From: an uncultured Crocinitomix sp.
GTDB taxonomy: Bacteria > Bacteroidota > Bacteroidia > Flavobacteriales_D > Crocinitomicaceae
Direction of reading: 5' to 3'
Length of the DNA: 33,448 bases
NCBI GenBank assembly: GCA_937139035.1
Contig: CAKZPK010000292.1
Location: 1-33,448 of the forward strand
Positions 7,181 through 15,328 of this stretch are shown here, one piece after another. Each line of letters opens with the position of its first letter. Positions within the stretch are counted from its first letter, which is position 1. The notes under the pieces were generated by a model, which saw only the letters and a program-made list of their open reading frames with translations, ran no database searches and was not told the DNA's origin. The position numbers were made by a program, and so were the translations under genes.

Positions 7181-10100
7181 TTGAAAATAGGTTTGGTTAA
7201 ACACCTTTTAAACATATCACTTTTTCTTTTTTTTTGGTCCTCCCAATTTGCTATTGCACAGGATAAAATTGCGAAGACAATTTTTATCTCTTCTGACACT
7301 ATTCAGTTTGATACTGTTTCTGTTTATCGCACAGGTTTTGAATTGCGCTTGGATGGTATATTATTGAAGCCTGAATCCTATTATCTTGATCCTATTCATT
7401 CTAAATTATTCTTATCCGATAACGTTAGTGGTAAATTTGAAATTCGATATGAGCGAACTCCTATCGACCTAAACTCTGACTTTAGTCACAAATCAAAAAA
7501 TTTAATCGTTTCTGATACGGTTACAGAGTTTGATCCCTTTTTATATTCAGTTTCATCTGCCAATCCAAATGAAGATCTATTTGGGTCATCAAAATTGAAT
7601 AAGCAAGGAAGCATTTCAAGAGGTGTGACAATTGGTAATGCTCAAAACCTTTCTTTACAATCAACCTTAAACCTACAATTAGACGGACAAATTGCGCCCA
7701 ATTTATTTTTAAAAGGATCCATATCTGATGATAATGTCCCCTTTCAGCCTTCTGGAAACACGCAAAAATTGCAAGAGTTTGACCAGGTTTATCTAAAAGT
7801 ATATAACGACAATTTTGCGCTAATTGGTGGAGATTTTTGGCTAAAAAAACCTACTGGATATTTTCTAAACTACAATAAACGAACACAAGGTGTATCCCTA
7901 GAAGGTTATCATGACATGGATTTATTAGGACTTCCTGGTCAAGCCAAACATAAATTAAGCGGAGCATTTTCCAAAGGTAAATTTGCTCGAAACATTATAC
8001 AGGGTGTTGAAGGAAATCAGGGCCCTTATCGATTACGTGGCGCCGAAAATGAAACGTTTATTGTGATTCTTGCTGGGACAGAAAAAGTGTACTTAGACGG
8101 CAAATTGATGACCCGCGGACAGGAGTTTGATTATATCATTGATTACAACACAAGTGAGGTCACTTTTACTGCCAATAACCTCATTACAAAAGATGTAAGA
8201 ATGGTCATTGAATTTCAATATTCTGACTTAAATTATGCGCGTTCATTATTGGCATATAATGCCGAGTTTGAAGGAGAAAAGTACCATTCTTGGATCAATG
8301 TTTATTCTGAGCAAGATGCCAAAAACCAAACTATTCAACAAAACCTCACTGATGATAAAAAACTCATTCTAAGTCAAGCCGGAGACAGTTTATTAAATGC
8401 TTTCTCCAATAGTATTGATAGTGTTGGTTATTTTGAAAACAGAGTCCTTTATAAAATGGTGGATTCCTTAGGATATGATTCTGTATTAGTCTTTACGGTT
8501 CATCCAGACTCGGCTTATTATCAAGCCTTTTTTTCGCAGGTTGAGACAGGGCAAGGTGATTATGTTTTTGATCGGTTTACTGCTAGTGGGCGAGTTTATA
8601 AATGGGTGGCGCCAATTGATGGTGTTTCTCAGGGTAATTATGCGCCCGTCCAACTACTTGTTGCTCCTCAAAAAAAGCAAATGTTTACATTTGGTACAGA
8701 ATATAAGTTCACTGATAATATCAAATCTTCGGTTGAACTAGCGTTGTCCAATCAAGATCAAAACACTTTTTCTCCCCTCCATGCTGATGACAACCAAGGC
8801 ATGGCTGTAAAGTGGCGCTGGAACTCAACCCATCAACTTCGAGATTCTGCAAAATGGAAATTAAACACCTTGGCTAATTTTGAATATAATCATCAAAACT
8901 TTAGGCAAATTCAGTGGTTTAGAAGTGTAGAGTTTGATCGTGATTGGAATGTTCGAAATCAACGATACTCGGGTGATCAATATTTGTCCAATGCGGCACT
9001 TCAATTAATTGGCAAAAATGTAGGTTCGTTTGGTTATAATTTTGAAAACTTCATTTGGGGTGATGATTATTTTGGCGTTAGAAATAATGCAAATGCAACC
9101 ATTCAAAAAAACGGATGGCGCCTTGCAGCAAAAGGGAGCTTATTACTTTCTAACGGACAAGAAGAGACCAATTTCTTACGTCACCAAATTGATGCTTCAA
9201 AAACCTTTAAATATATCAAAGTCGGTTTTATTGACATTCAAGAAACGAACAAAAAACAGTTTGCAGACAGTCCAGTTCTTGAAATGACATCTTACCGTTT
9301 TTATGATTGGAAAACATATATTTCCACTTCTGATTCCACCAAAAATCAATTGGAAATTTACTACCGCGAAAGGTACGATTGGTTTAGTGACTCCACGGCT
9401 TTAAATTTATCTGCAAAAGCACAAAATGTTGGTTTAGAAACTGGGCTGATAAAAAACCCAAACAATGTTTTACGACTTAATGTTAATTATCGCCGCCTAA
9501 ATGTATTAGACAGTACTCTTTTTCTTTCAAAGCCTGAAAACACCATTTTGAATCGATTAGAGCATGTAATGCGTTTATGGAAAGGCGCCATTTCATCAAG
9601 TAGTTTTTATGAATTGGGATCTGGACTAGAATTGAAACGTGAATTTGTTTTTATTGAAGTAAACTCAGGACAAGGAAGCCACACCTGGATTGATTATAAT
9701 AATGATGGCGTAAAAGATTTGGGCGAATTTGAAATAGCGGTTTTTGCAGATCAAGGAAATTATATTCGTGTTTTTGTACCAACAAACACTTATGTTCGTG
9801 CTTATACAAATCAATTTACAACTAGCCTAACCTTATCTCCTGTTCGCGTTTGGAGATCAAAAAAAGGGCTTAAAAAAGTAATTTCAAGATTCAGTAATCA
9901 AACGGTCTACAAAATCAATCGTAAAACAAGTTATGAGGATAAATTACAATTGCTCAACCCCTTTGTTTACAATATTTCAGATACCAGTTTAGTTTCTATT
10001 AGTTCATCCTTTAGAAATACAATTTATTTCAATAAAACCAATGCTGTTTTTGGGTTGAATTACACTTATCAAGAAAACGGTTCAAAAGTTTTATTAACGA

Positions 10101-10642
10101 ATGGATTTGACACGCGACTAAACACATTTCATGACCTGCAATTAAGATGGAATTTGAACAAATATTTTAACGTACGAATAAGCACCATATTAGGCCGCAA
10201 AAAAAACGCTAGCGATTATGCGTTAGGAAGAAATTATTTCATTGATTATTTTGAAACAACTCCCGTCTTTTCTTACCAACCAAATAGCGCATTCCGCATT
10301 GCTTTAAATGCAAAATACAGTCAAAAAGAAAACAATTCTGAATTAGCTGAAAAAGCTACAATTCGTGATGTTGGATTTGACTTACGCTACAATCAAGTAA
10401 AAAAAGGAAGCTTTGCGGGACGTTTCAACTTTATTAATATCGACTATAATGCTGCATTAAACTCATCCATTGCATTTGAAATGCTGGAAGGCTTAAAAAC
10501 AGGCAACAACTTTACTTGGGGATTAACTTACCAAAGAAAAGTGGCTAAAAATTTACAGATTAACTTCAACTATAACGGGCGCAAATCGGAGGATAGCAAG
10601 ACAATTCATTCGGGCGGCATGGAACTGAGGGCATTCTTTTAA
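7181..10642 (+). CDS. Large outer-membrane beta-barrel candidate, SprA-like repeats in part
   Basis: The ORF spans 1153 codons. No in-frame ATG lies before the signal peptide (a stop is at 7154-7156), so the start is TTG 7181, or TTG 7193 (LVKHLLNISL). The signal peptide is basic, with a strong hydrophobic core, and ends at AIAQ (about residue 27). Residues about 140-210 contain GSISRGVTIGN and QPSGNTQKLQEFDQVYLKVY, and about 304-330 contain YLDGKLMTRGQ and DYNTSEVTFT. These motifs recall the sequence style of SprA/Sov-type T9SS translocon proteins and related Bacteroidota outer-membrane proteins, but at about 1150 residues this protein is half SprA's length. The rest is alternating polar/hydrophobic beta-strand sequence ending in LRAFF, with the C-terminal aromatic usual for outer-membrane barrels. 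I infer an outer-membrane protein; substrate and role are unknown. It is monocistronic. Confidence 0.75.
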   Translation: MKIGLVKHLLNISLFLFFWSSQFAIAQDKIAKTIFISSDTIQFDTVSVYRTGFELRLDGILLKPESYYLDPIHSKLFLSDNVSGKFEIRYERTPIDLNSDFSHKSKNLIVSDTVTEFDPFLYSVSSANPNEDLFGSSKLNKQGSISRGVTIGNAQNLSLQSTLNLQLDGQIAPNLFLKGSISDDNVPFQPSGNTQKLQEFDQVYLKVYNDNFALIGGDFWLKKPTGYFLNYNKRTQGVSLEGYHDMDLLGLPGQAKHKLSGAFSKGKFARNIIQGVEGNQGPYRLRGAENETFIVILAGTEKVYLDGKLMTRGQEFDYIIDYNTSEVTFTANNLITKDVRMVIEFQYSDLNYARSLLAYNAEFEGEKYHSWINVYSEQDAKNQTIQQNLTDDKKLILSQAGDSLLNAFSNSIDSVGYFENRVLYKMVDSLGYDSVLVFTVHPDSAYYQAFFSQVETGQGDYVFDRFTASGRVYKWVAPIDGVSQGNYAPVQLLVAPQKKQMFTFGTEYKFTDNIKSSVELALSNQDQNTFSPLHADDNQGMAVKWRWNSTHQLRDSAKWKLNTLANFEYNHQNFRQIQWFRSVEFDRDWNVRNQRYSGDQYLSNAALQLIGKNVGSFGYNFENFIWGDDYFGVRNNANATIQKNGWRLAAKGSLLLSNGQEETNFLRHQIDASKTFKYIKVGFIDIQETNKKQFADSPVLEMTSYRFYDWKTYISTSDSTKNQLEIYYRERYDWFSDSTALNLSAKAQNVGLETGLIKNPNNVLRLNVNYRRLNVLDSTLFLSKPENTILNRLEHVMRLWKGAISSSSFYELGSGLELKREFVFIEVNSGQGSHTWIDYNNDGVKDLGEFEIAVFADQGNYIRVFVPTNTYVRAYTNQFTTSLTLSPVRVWRSKKGLKKVISRFSNQTVYKINRKTSYEDKLQLLNPFVYNISDTSLVSISSSFRNTIYFNKTNAVFGLNYTYQENGSKVLLTNGFDTRLNTFHDLQLRWNLNKYFNVRISTILGRKKNASDYALGRNYFIDYFETTPVFSYQPNSAFRIALNAKYSQKENNSELAEKATIRDVGFDLRYNQVKKGSFAGRFNFINIDYNAALNSSIAFEMLEGLKTGNNFTWGLTYQRKVAKNLQINFNYNGRKSEDSKTIHSGGMELRAFF

Positions 10643-10843
10643 GGGACCTAATTTTTTGAAATAATCTTGAGATGAAAGCGTCTATTTTTTTGATGTAATG
10701 TTTCACCCTCTTTTTTTGATAAACTCATAATATATTCGCAAGTCAGCAGTTTTCCATAGTCTTTCTGTGTCTGTTTTTAATTTATGTCACCTCAAAAAGT
10801 GTTATAAATTAAGTAAATTCGTGCTGAATTACGAAAATTGTCC

Positions 10844-11998
10844 ATGGAAGAGCGTAAAATGAAATTTGGAACAAAAGCAATTCATGCTGGCGTTCACCCT
10901 GATGAGGCAACAGGAGCCATTATGACTCCAATTTATCAAACAAGTACCTATGTCCAACCTGAGGTTGGTGTTAATAAAGGGTACGAATATTCTCGCACGC
11001 AAAACCCCACAAGACACGCCCTAGAAAAAAATATAGCAGCAATTGAAAACGGTAATTTCGGAGCTTGCTTCGGGTCTGGTTTAGCCGCTATTGATTGCAT
11101 ATTAAAGATGCTTAACCCTGGTGACGAGGTAGTTTCTACAAATGATTTATACGGTGGAACTTATCGTATTTTTCGTACAATTTTTGAAAAATACGGCATT
11201 AAATTTCATTTTGTCGGTATGGAAAATGCCGATAAAATTGGAGATTACTGTAATGAAAATACGCAACTAATTTGGGTAGAAACTCCAACCAACCGATTAA
11301 TGAATATTATTGATATTGTTGCAGCAGCAAAAGTTGCAAAACAATACAAGGCATGGTTGGCTGTTGACAATACATTTGCAACACCCTATTTACAAAACCC
11401 ATTAGATCTAGGTGCAGATATCGTCATGCATTCTGTTACAAAATATTTAGGTGGGCATTCTGATGTAGTTATGGGGGCTTTGGTTTGCAATGATGAAAGT
11501 ATTGCGAAAGAAATTTACCGAATTCAAAATTCAAGTGGTGCCGTAACTGCACCAATGGATTCATTTTTGGTATTAAGAGGTATTAAAACCTTGCATATTC
11601 GGATGCAAAGACATAGTGAAAATGGAGAAAAAATCGCCAAATATTTAGCCAATCATCCACGAATCGATAAAGTTTATTGGCCAGGGTTTGAATCTCACCC
11701 AAATCACGAAATTGCAAAGTCGCAAATGCGAGGATTTGGAGGTATGCTTTCTTTTACCTTTATTGGGAACAAAATGGAGGATGCCTTAAACATGCTAAAA
11801 AAAGTAGAGGTATTTGCATTGGCAGAATCTTTGGGAGGAGTTGAATCGTTAATAGGTCATCCTGTAAAAATGACACACGCAGCAATACCAAAAGAAGAAC
11901 GCGAAAAGTCAGGCATAGTAGACTCATTGATTCGCCTTAGTGTAGGAATTGAGGATGTAGATGATTTAATTGCAGATTTAGAACAAGCTTTAAAATAA
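10844..11998 (+). CDS. Cystathionine gamma-synthase / gamma-lyase family PLP enzyme
   Basis: This 384-residue protein is typical in length for the Cys/Met-metabolism PLP family (fold type I). It shows YSRTQNPT (Tyr49, Arg51, which bind phosphate from the neighbouring subunit), DLYGGTY with the stacking Tyr at 103, VDNTFATP with the Asp175 that contacts the pyridine nitrogen, and SVTKYLGGHSD with the Schiff-base Lys200. The C-terminal half has the family marks SLGGVESL and RLSVGIED. It would catalyse gamma-replacement or gamma/beta-elimination on homoserine-derived or cysteine-containing substrates; sequence alone does not separate synthase from lyase or methionine gamma-lyase. ATG 10844 is used; ATG 10859 (MKFGTKAIHAG) is equally credible and matches the usual family start. 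It is first of a three-gene operon with a rhodanese 5 bp downstream, which suggests sulfur metabolism. Confidence 0.93.
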   Translation: MEERKMKFGTKAIHAGVHPDEATGAIMTPIYQTSTYVQPEVGVNKGYEYSRTQNPTRHALEKNIAAIENGNFGACFGSGLAAIDCILKMLNPGDEVVSTNDLYGGTYRIFRTIFEKYGIKFHFVGMENADKIGDYCNENTQLIWVETPTNRLMNIIDIVAAAKVAKQYKAWLAVDNTFATPYLQNPLDLGADIVMHSVTKYLGGHSDVVMGALVCNDESIAKEIYRIQNSSGAVTAPMDSFLVLRGIKTLHIRMQRHSENGEKIAKYLANHPRIDKVYWPGFESHPNHEIAKSQMRGFGGMLSFTFIGNKMEDALNMLKKVEVFALAESLGGVESLIGHPVKMTHAAIPKEEREKSGIVDSLIRLSVGIEDVDDLIADLEQALK

Positions 11999-12003
11999 AA
12001 AAT

Positions 12004-12318
12004 ATGAATATAGAAGAAATAAACCCAAATGACGTATTGGCTGCTGTTAAAGGCGGTTCATTATTTGTTGATGTTAGAGAACCTTATGAAATAGATGAGG
12101 TTTCTTATGATATTCAAAAGCAACTACAAATTCCTTTAGGACACATTCAAACAAGAATGGCCGAAATTCCTAAAGACGCTAGTGTAATTGTTGGTTGTAG
12201 AAGTGGTGCAAGAAGCATGCAAGCTTGTCAATTTTTAGCAATGAATGGATACACCAACGTTAAAAATTTGCAAGGCGGTATAATGGGTTGGATTGACAAT
12301 GGCTGCCCAACAAAATAA
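12004..12318 (+). CDS. Single-domain rhodanese-like sulfurtransferase
   Basis: This 104-residue protein has the rhodanese fold pattern: FVDVREPYE near the N-terminus, the active-site loop CRSGARS with Cys65 as the persulfide-carrying residue, and the closing motif LQGGIMGWI. Six-residue loops of this kind are typical of single-domain sulfurtransferases of the GlpE/PspE type. There is no signal peptide, so it should act in the cytoplasm. It starts 5 bp after the PLP enzyme and overlaps the next gene, so the three are surely co-transcribed. It may accept sulfane sulfur released by the gamma-lyase-type enzyme upstream (inference). Confidence 0.92.
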   Translation: MNIEEINPNDVLAAVKGGSLFVDVREPYEIDEVSYDIQKQLQIPLGHIQTRMAEIPKDASVIVGCRSGARSMQACQFLAMNGYTNVKNLQGGIMGWIDNGCPTK

Positions 12319-13024
12319 AATTGCATATATCACAGGCTGCTCCAGAGGAATTGGAGCAGCTCTGGTTGATTTACTATTAGATCTGGATTACCAAATTATT
12401 GGTATTGCTAGATCTAATGTTGCTGAACGCCCAAATTTTAAATTTATTAAAATTGACTTAAATGATTTGGAGGCCGTGCAACAATTCAACTTCTCGCAAG
12501 ATGCTAGCGAAGTTTTATTAATCAACAACGCTGGAATCATTGGCGAAATTTCACCCGTTGGTCAGGTCTCAGACCAATCTATCCAACAGGTTATTAATGT
12601 GAATACCATTGCTCCGCAAATTTTAATGAATAAGTTCATTAAAACCTTTTCGAAGAAAGCAAAAAAAGGTCACATTATTAATATAAGTTCAGGAGCAGGA
12701 AAACATCCAATTGACGCTTGGGCATCTTATTGTGCATCAAAAGCAGCGTTAGATTTATTTAGCCAAACCACTGCAGAAGAGTTAAAAGCGCGTGAAATTC
12801 TTAATTGGCATATCCATGCCATTGCGCCTGGGGTTGTTGACACGCAAATGCAATCTGATATTCGGAAAGCAAATCCTGAAAATTTTAAATTGCATGAACG
12901 TTTTGTAGGATTGAAAAACGACAATGAATTGTCCGATCCTAAAAATGTCGCGAATCAAATTAATAAGGTAATTCAACAACCTTCTGATTATCCTGAAACA
13001 GTGATTTCTGTAAGGGACTTTTAA
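12299..13024 (+). CDS. Short-chain dehydrogenase/reductase, sepiapterin/benzil-reductase-like
   Basis: This 241-residue classical SDR has the nucleotide-binding motif TGCSRGIG (residues 12-19), NNAG (76-79), catalytic Ser at 130-131 and the YCASK motif (Tyr144, Lys148). The overall layout (short N-terminus, IARSN after beta-2, VNTIAP on alpha-4) resembles the sepiapterin reductase/YueD benzil-reductase subgroup, which uses NADPH. ATG 12299 is chosen over an upstream TTG at 12293. The gene overlaps the 3' end of the rhodanese gene by 20 bp, which indicates translational coupling. Its substrate is unknown and the link to sulfur metabolism is only positional. Confidence 0.9.
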   Translation: MAAQQNKIAYITGCSRGIGAALVDLLLDLDYQIIGIARSNVAERPNFKFIKIDLNDLEAVQQFNFSQDASEVLLINNAGIIGEISPVGQVSDQSIQQVINVNTIAPQILMNKFIKTFSKKAKKGHIINISSGAGKHPIDAWASYCASKAALDLFSQTTAEELKAREILNWHIHAIAPGVVDTQMQSDIRKANPENFKLHERFVGLKNDNELSDPKNVANQINKVIQQPSDYPETVISVRDF

Positions 13025-13167
13025 TTATCTCGTCTTTCAATTAGGCAATTTACATTCTTGTTATCCCACAGAATAAACAAAAGCCTCAGTTTAATTGTTA
13101 TAACATACAGTACTTATACAAAATCCGTATCTTGTAACGCGATTCAAAACGCACTTAAAAAACAAAC

Positions 13168-15300
13168 ATGAAAAAAATTACGCTAGTACTTACATTGGCT
13201 TTGGCAAGCGCTGCATCATTCTCTCAGGTGCACCAGCACATACACAAAAACGATTCTGAACCTAACCTTTGCGGTGAAACAGTAGAAACAAATCGGCTTA
13301 TGGCTGATTATCCTGAATATGCAGCAATGCAAGAAGAAGAGGATGAGACTTTTCAAGCTGCTTATGAACATTACCTTGAATCTTGGAGTCCTGACGACAG
13401 ATCTCTTTATGTAATCCCAGTGGTTGTTCACATTGTTCACCTAGGTGGGGCAGAGAATATTTCTGATGAGCAAGTATTTAGTGGAATTGAACAAATGAAT
13501 TTAGATTTTAATATGGAAAACCCTGATGTTGGGTCAACCATTCCTGAATTTGCCGACATAGTTGGTAATTGCGATATAGAGTTTAGATTAGCGACCAAAG
13601 ATCCTTCTGGAGATTGTCATTCTGGAATTACTAGAACTTATTCTGAAACAACTTATGATGTTGGAAATTCAGGCCCTAGTAATCACCCAATTGTTGATGC
13701 AGTTGAAGAAGAGCATGGTACATGGCCTCAAAATAAATACATGAACATTTTTGTTTGTGCAGATCCTAACGGAAATGGTGGATATACTTTTAGACCTACA
13801 AACTGGTTTCCAGCAAGTAGAATGTATGGATCGATATTCTTACGATCTGATTATATGGGAATTATTGGAACATCAAACACGGGACGTAGACATACATTAA
13901 GTCATGAAGCTGGGCACTGGTTAAACTTATCTCACCCTTGGGGTAATAATAACAACCCCGGAAACCCTGCAAGTTGTGGAATTGATGATGGAGTTGCAGA
14001 TACACCTAACACAATTGGATGGGATAACTGCTCAGATGTATACGGAGAAACATGTAGTAGCTTAGACAATGTTCAAAACATTATGGATTATTCATATTGC
14101 TCAACTATGTTCTCAGAAGGACAAGCCGCACGTGTTCAAACGGCACTATTAGGAGCTACGGGTCAACGTTATAAACTTTCTACACCTACTAATTTAGCAA
14201 GCACAGGAACTGATGGTCCTGGAGATGTATGTGAAGCAATTTTCTCATCTGATTTAAGATCCATTTGTGCTGGATCAACAGTTACATTTACGGATAACTC
14301 ATACCACTCTGTAACAAGTCGCACATGGAATTTTGAAGGTGGTTCACCTGCAACTTCTACTTCTGAAAATCCTTCGATTACTTATGACACACCTGGTGTT
14401 TATGAAGTTTCCTTAGAAGTTTCTGGCGGTGGTGGTTCCGAATCAACGTCTGATGAAAATTATATTGTTGTATTACCAAATCCTGGCACTACTATTCCTT
14501 ATAGCGAAGGTTTTGAAACACTAAGTGATTTACCTGATTATAGTCGCTTCATTGTTGAAAACGAGGTAGAAGATGTAACATGGGAATTAACAACATCTGC
14601 AGCAAGTACAGGTTCTAAATCAGCCTTCTTAGGAAATTATGGCGTCTCAAACGGATCGAAAGATGCACTTACTTCTGGAACTATTGATTTAAGTGGAGTT
14701 GATGAAGATGACGACATAGTATTTAACTTTAAGTATGCGTACAAACGCAAAAGCTCAGAAAATGATGAATGGATTAGATTTTATATCTCTGATGATTGCG
14801 GTGAAACATGGGCATTGCGTAAAAACATTCACGGAGATGATTTAGGACCTACCGTTTCTGGATCAGAATTCACAGCTGAAGCTGGAGATTGGAAACAAGT
14901 AAACATCACAAATATTTTCCCTGATTATTATGTGAGTACTTTTAGATATAAAATTGAATTTGAAAATGATAACGGAAATAACATTTTCATTGATGATATC
15001 AATTTATATCCTGCTTCAATGGCAAGTTTAATGGATGAAAGCAATGACTTTGGTGTTAAAGTTTATCCAAATCCTTTAGAAGGGCAAGCAACGCTAGAAT
15101 TAATAGCAAAAGCAGGTCAAGATTATAATGTTACTTTACACAATGCTCTAGGTGAAACTATTGCAGTTGTTCATAACGGTGCCTTAGTTGATGGAAAAAA
15201 TCAAATACAATGGGCTACCGATAATTTAGCAAAAGGCATTTATATTTTGCGCATTGAATCTGATGGCCAGATTCAAACCATTAAATTAGTGAAAGACTAA
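13168..15300 (+). CDS. Secreted M43 (pappalysin-type) metalloprotease with PKD and T9SS type A sorting domain
   Basis: This 710-residue secreted protein starts with a signal peptide (MKKITLVLTL to SFSQ, about residue 20) and a propeptide. The catalytic domain carries the zinc motif HEAGHWLNLSH (His246, Glu247, His250, His256) and a Met-turn in IMDYSYC. A PKD-like domain (about residues 360-432) has the WNFEGG and YEVSLEVS strands. A beta-sandwich module follows (IPYSEGFETL, WIRFYISDDCGETW, FIDDINLYPA). The C-terminal about 80 residues are a T9SS type A sorting domain (VYPNP, GIYILRI, KLVKD). The usual Gly in HExxHxxGxxH is Asn253 here, so zinc-site geometry or activity could be altered. It is followed 28 bp later by a paralog of the same build. 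It is presumably exported through T9SS and attached to the cell surface. Confidence 0.92.
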   Translation: MKKITLVLTLALASAASFSQVHQHIHKNDSEPNLCGETVETNRLMADYPEYAAMQEEEDETFQAAYEHYLESWSPDDRSLYVIPVVVHIVHLGGAENISDEQVFSGIEQMNLDFNMENPDVGSTIPEFADIVGNCDIEFRLATKDPSGDCHSGITRTYSETTYDVGNSGPSNHPIVDAVEEEHGTWPQNKYMNIFVCADPNGNGGYTFRPTNWFPASRMYGSIFLRSDYMGIIGTSNTGRRHTLSHEAGHWLNLSHPWGNNNNPGNPASCGIDDGVADTPNTIGWDNCSDVYGETCSSLDNVQNIMDYSYCSTMFSEGQAARVQTALLGATGQRYKLSTPTNLASTGTDGPGDVCEAIFSSDLRSICAGSTVTFTDNSYHSVTSRTWNFEGGSPATSTSENPSITYDTPGVYEVSLEVSGGGGSESTSDENYIVVLPNPGTTIPYSEGFETLSDLPDYSRFIVENEVEDVTWELTTSAASTGSKSAFLGNYGVSNGSKDALTSGTIDLSGVDEDDDIVFNFKYAYKRKSSENDEWIRFYISDDCGETWALRKNIHGDDLGPTVSGSEFTAEAGDWKQVNITNIFPDYYVSTFRYKIEFENDNGNNIFIDDINLYPASMASLMDESNDFGVKVYPNPLEGQATLELIAKAGQDYNVTLHNALGETIAVVHNGALVDGKNQIQWATDNLAKGIYILRIESDGQIQTIKLVKD

Positions 15301-15328
15301 ACTCTTTACAGTTCAACTAAATAATACC

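Noticed and set aside
10643..10843. Possible SAM riboswitch before the PLP enzyme gene
   Set aside because: No conserved SAM-I or SAM-II stems were visible in the 200-bp leader, and no terminator-like alternative hairpin was found.
13216..13440. Minus-strand frame in the first protease gene
   Set aside because: It is fully antisense to a well-supported signal peptide and propeptide and has no recognisable features.
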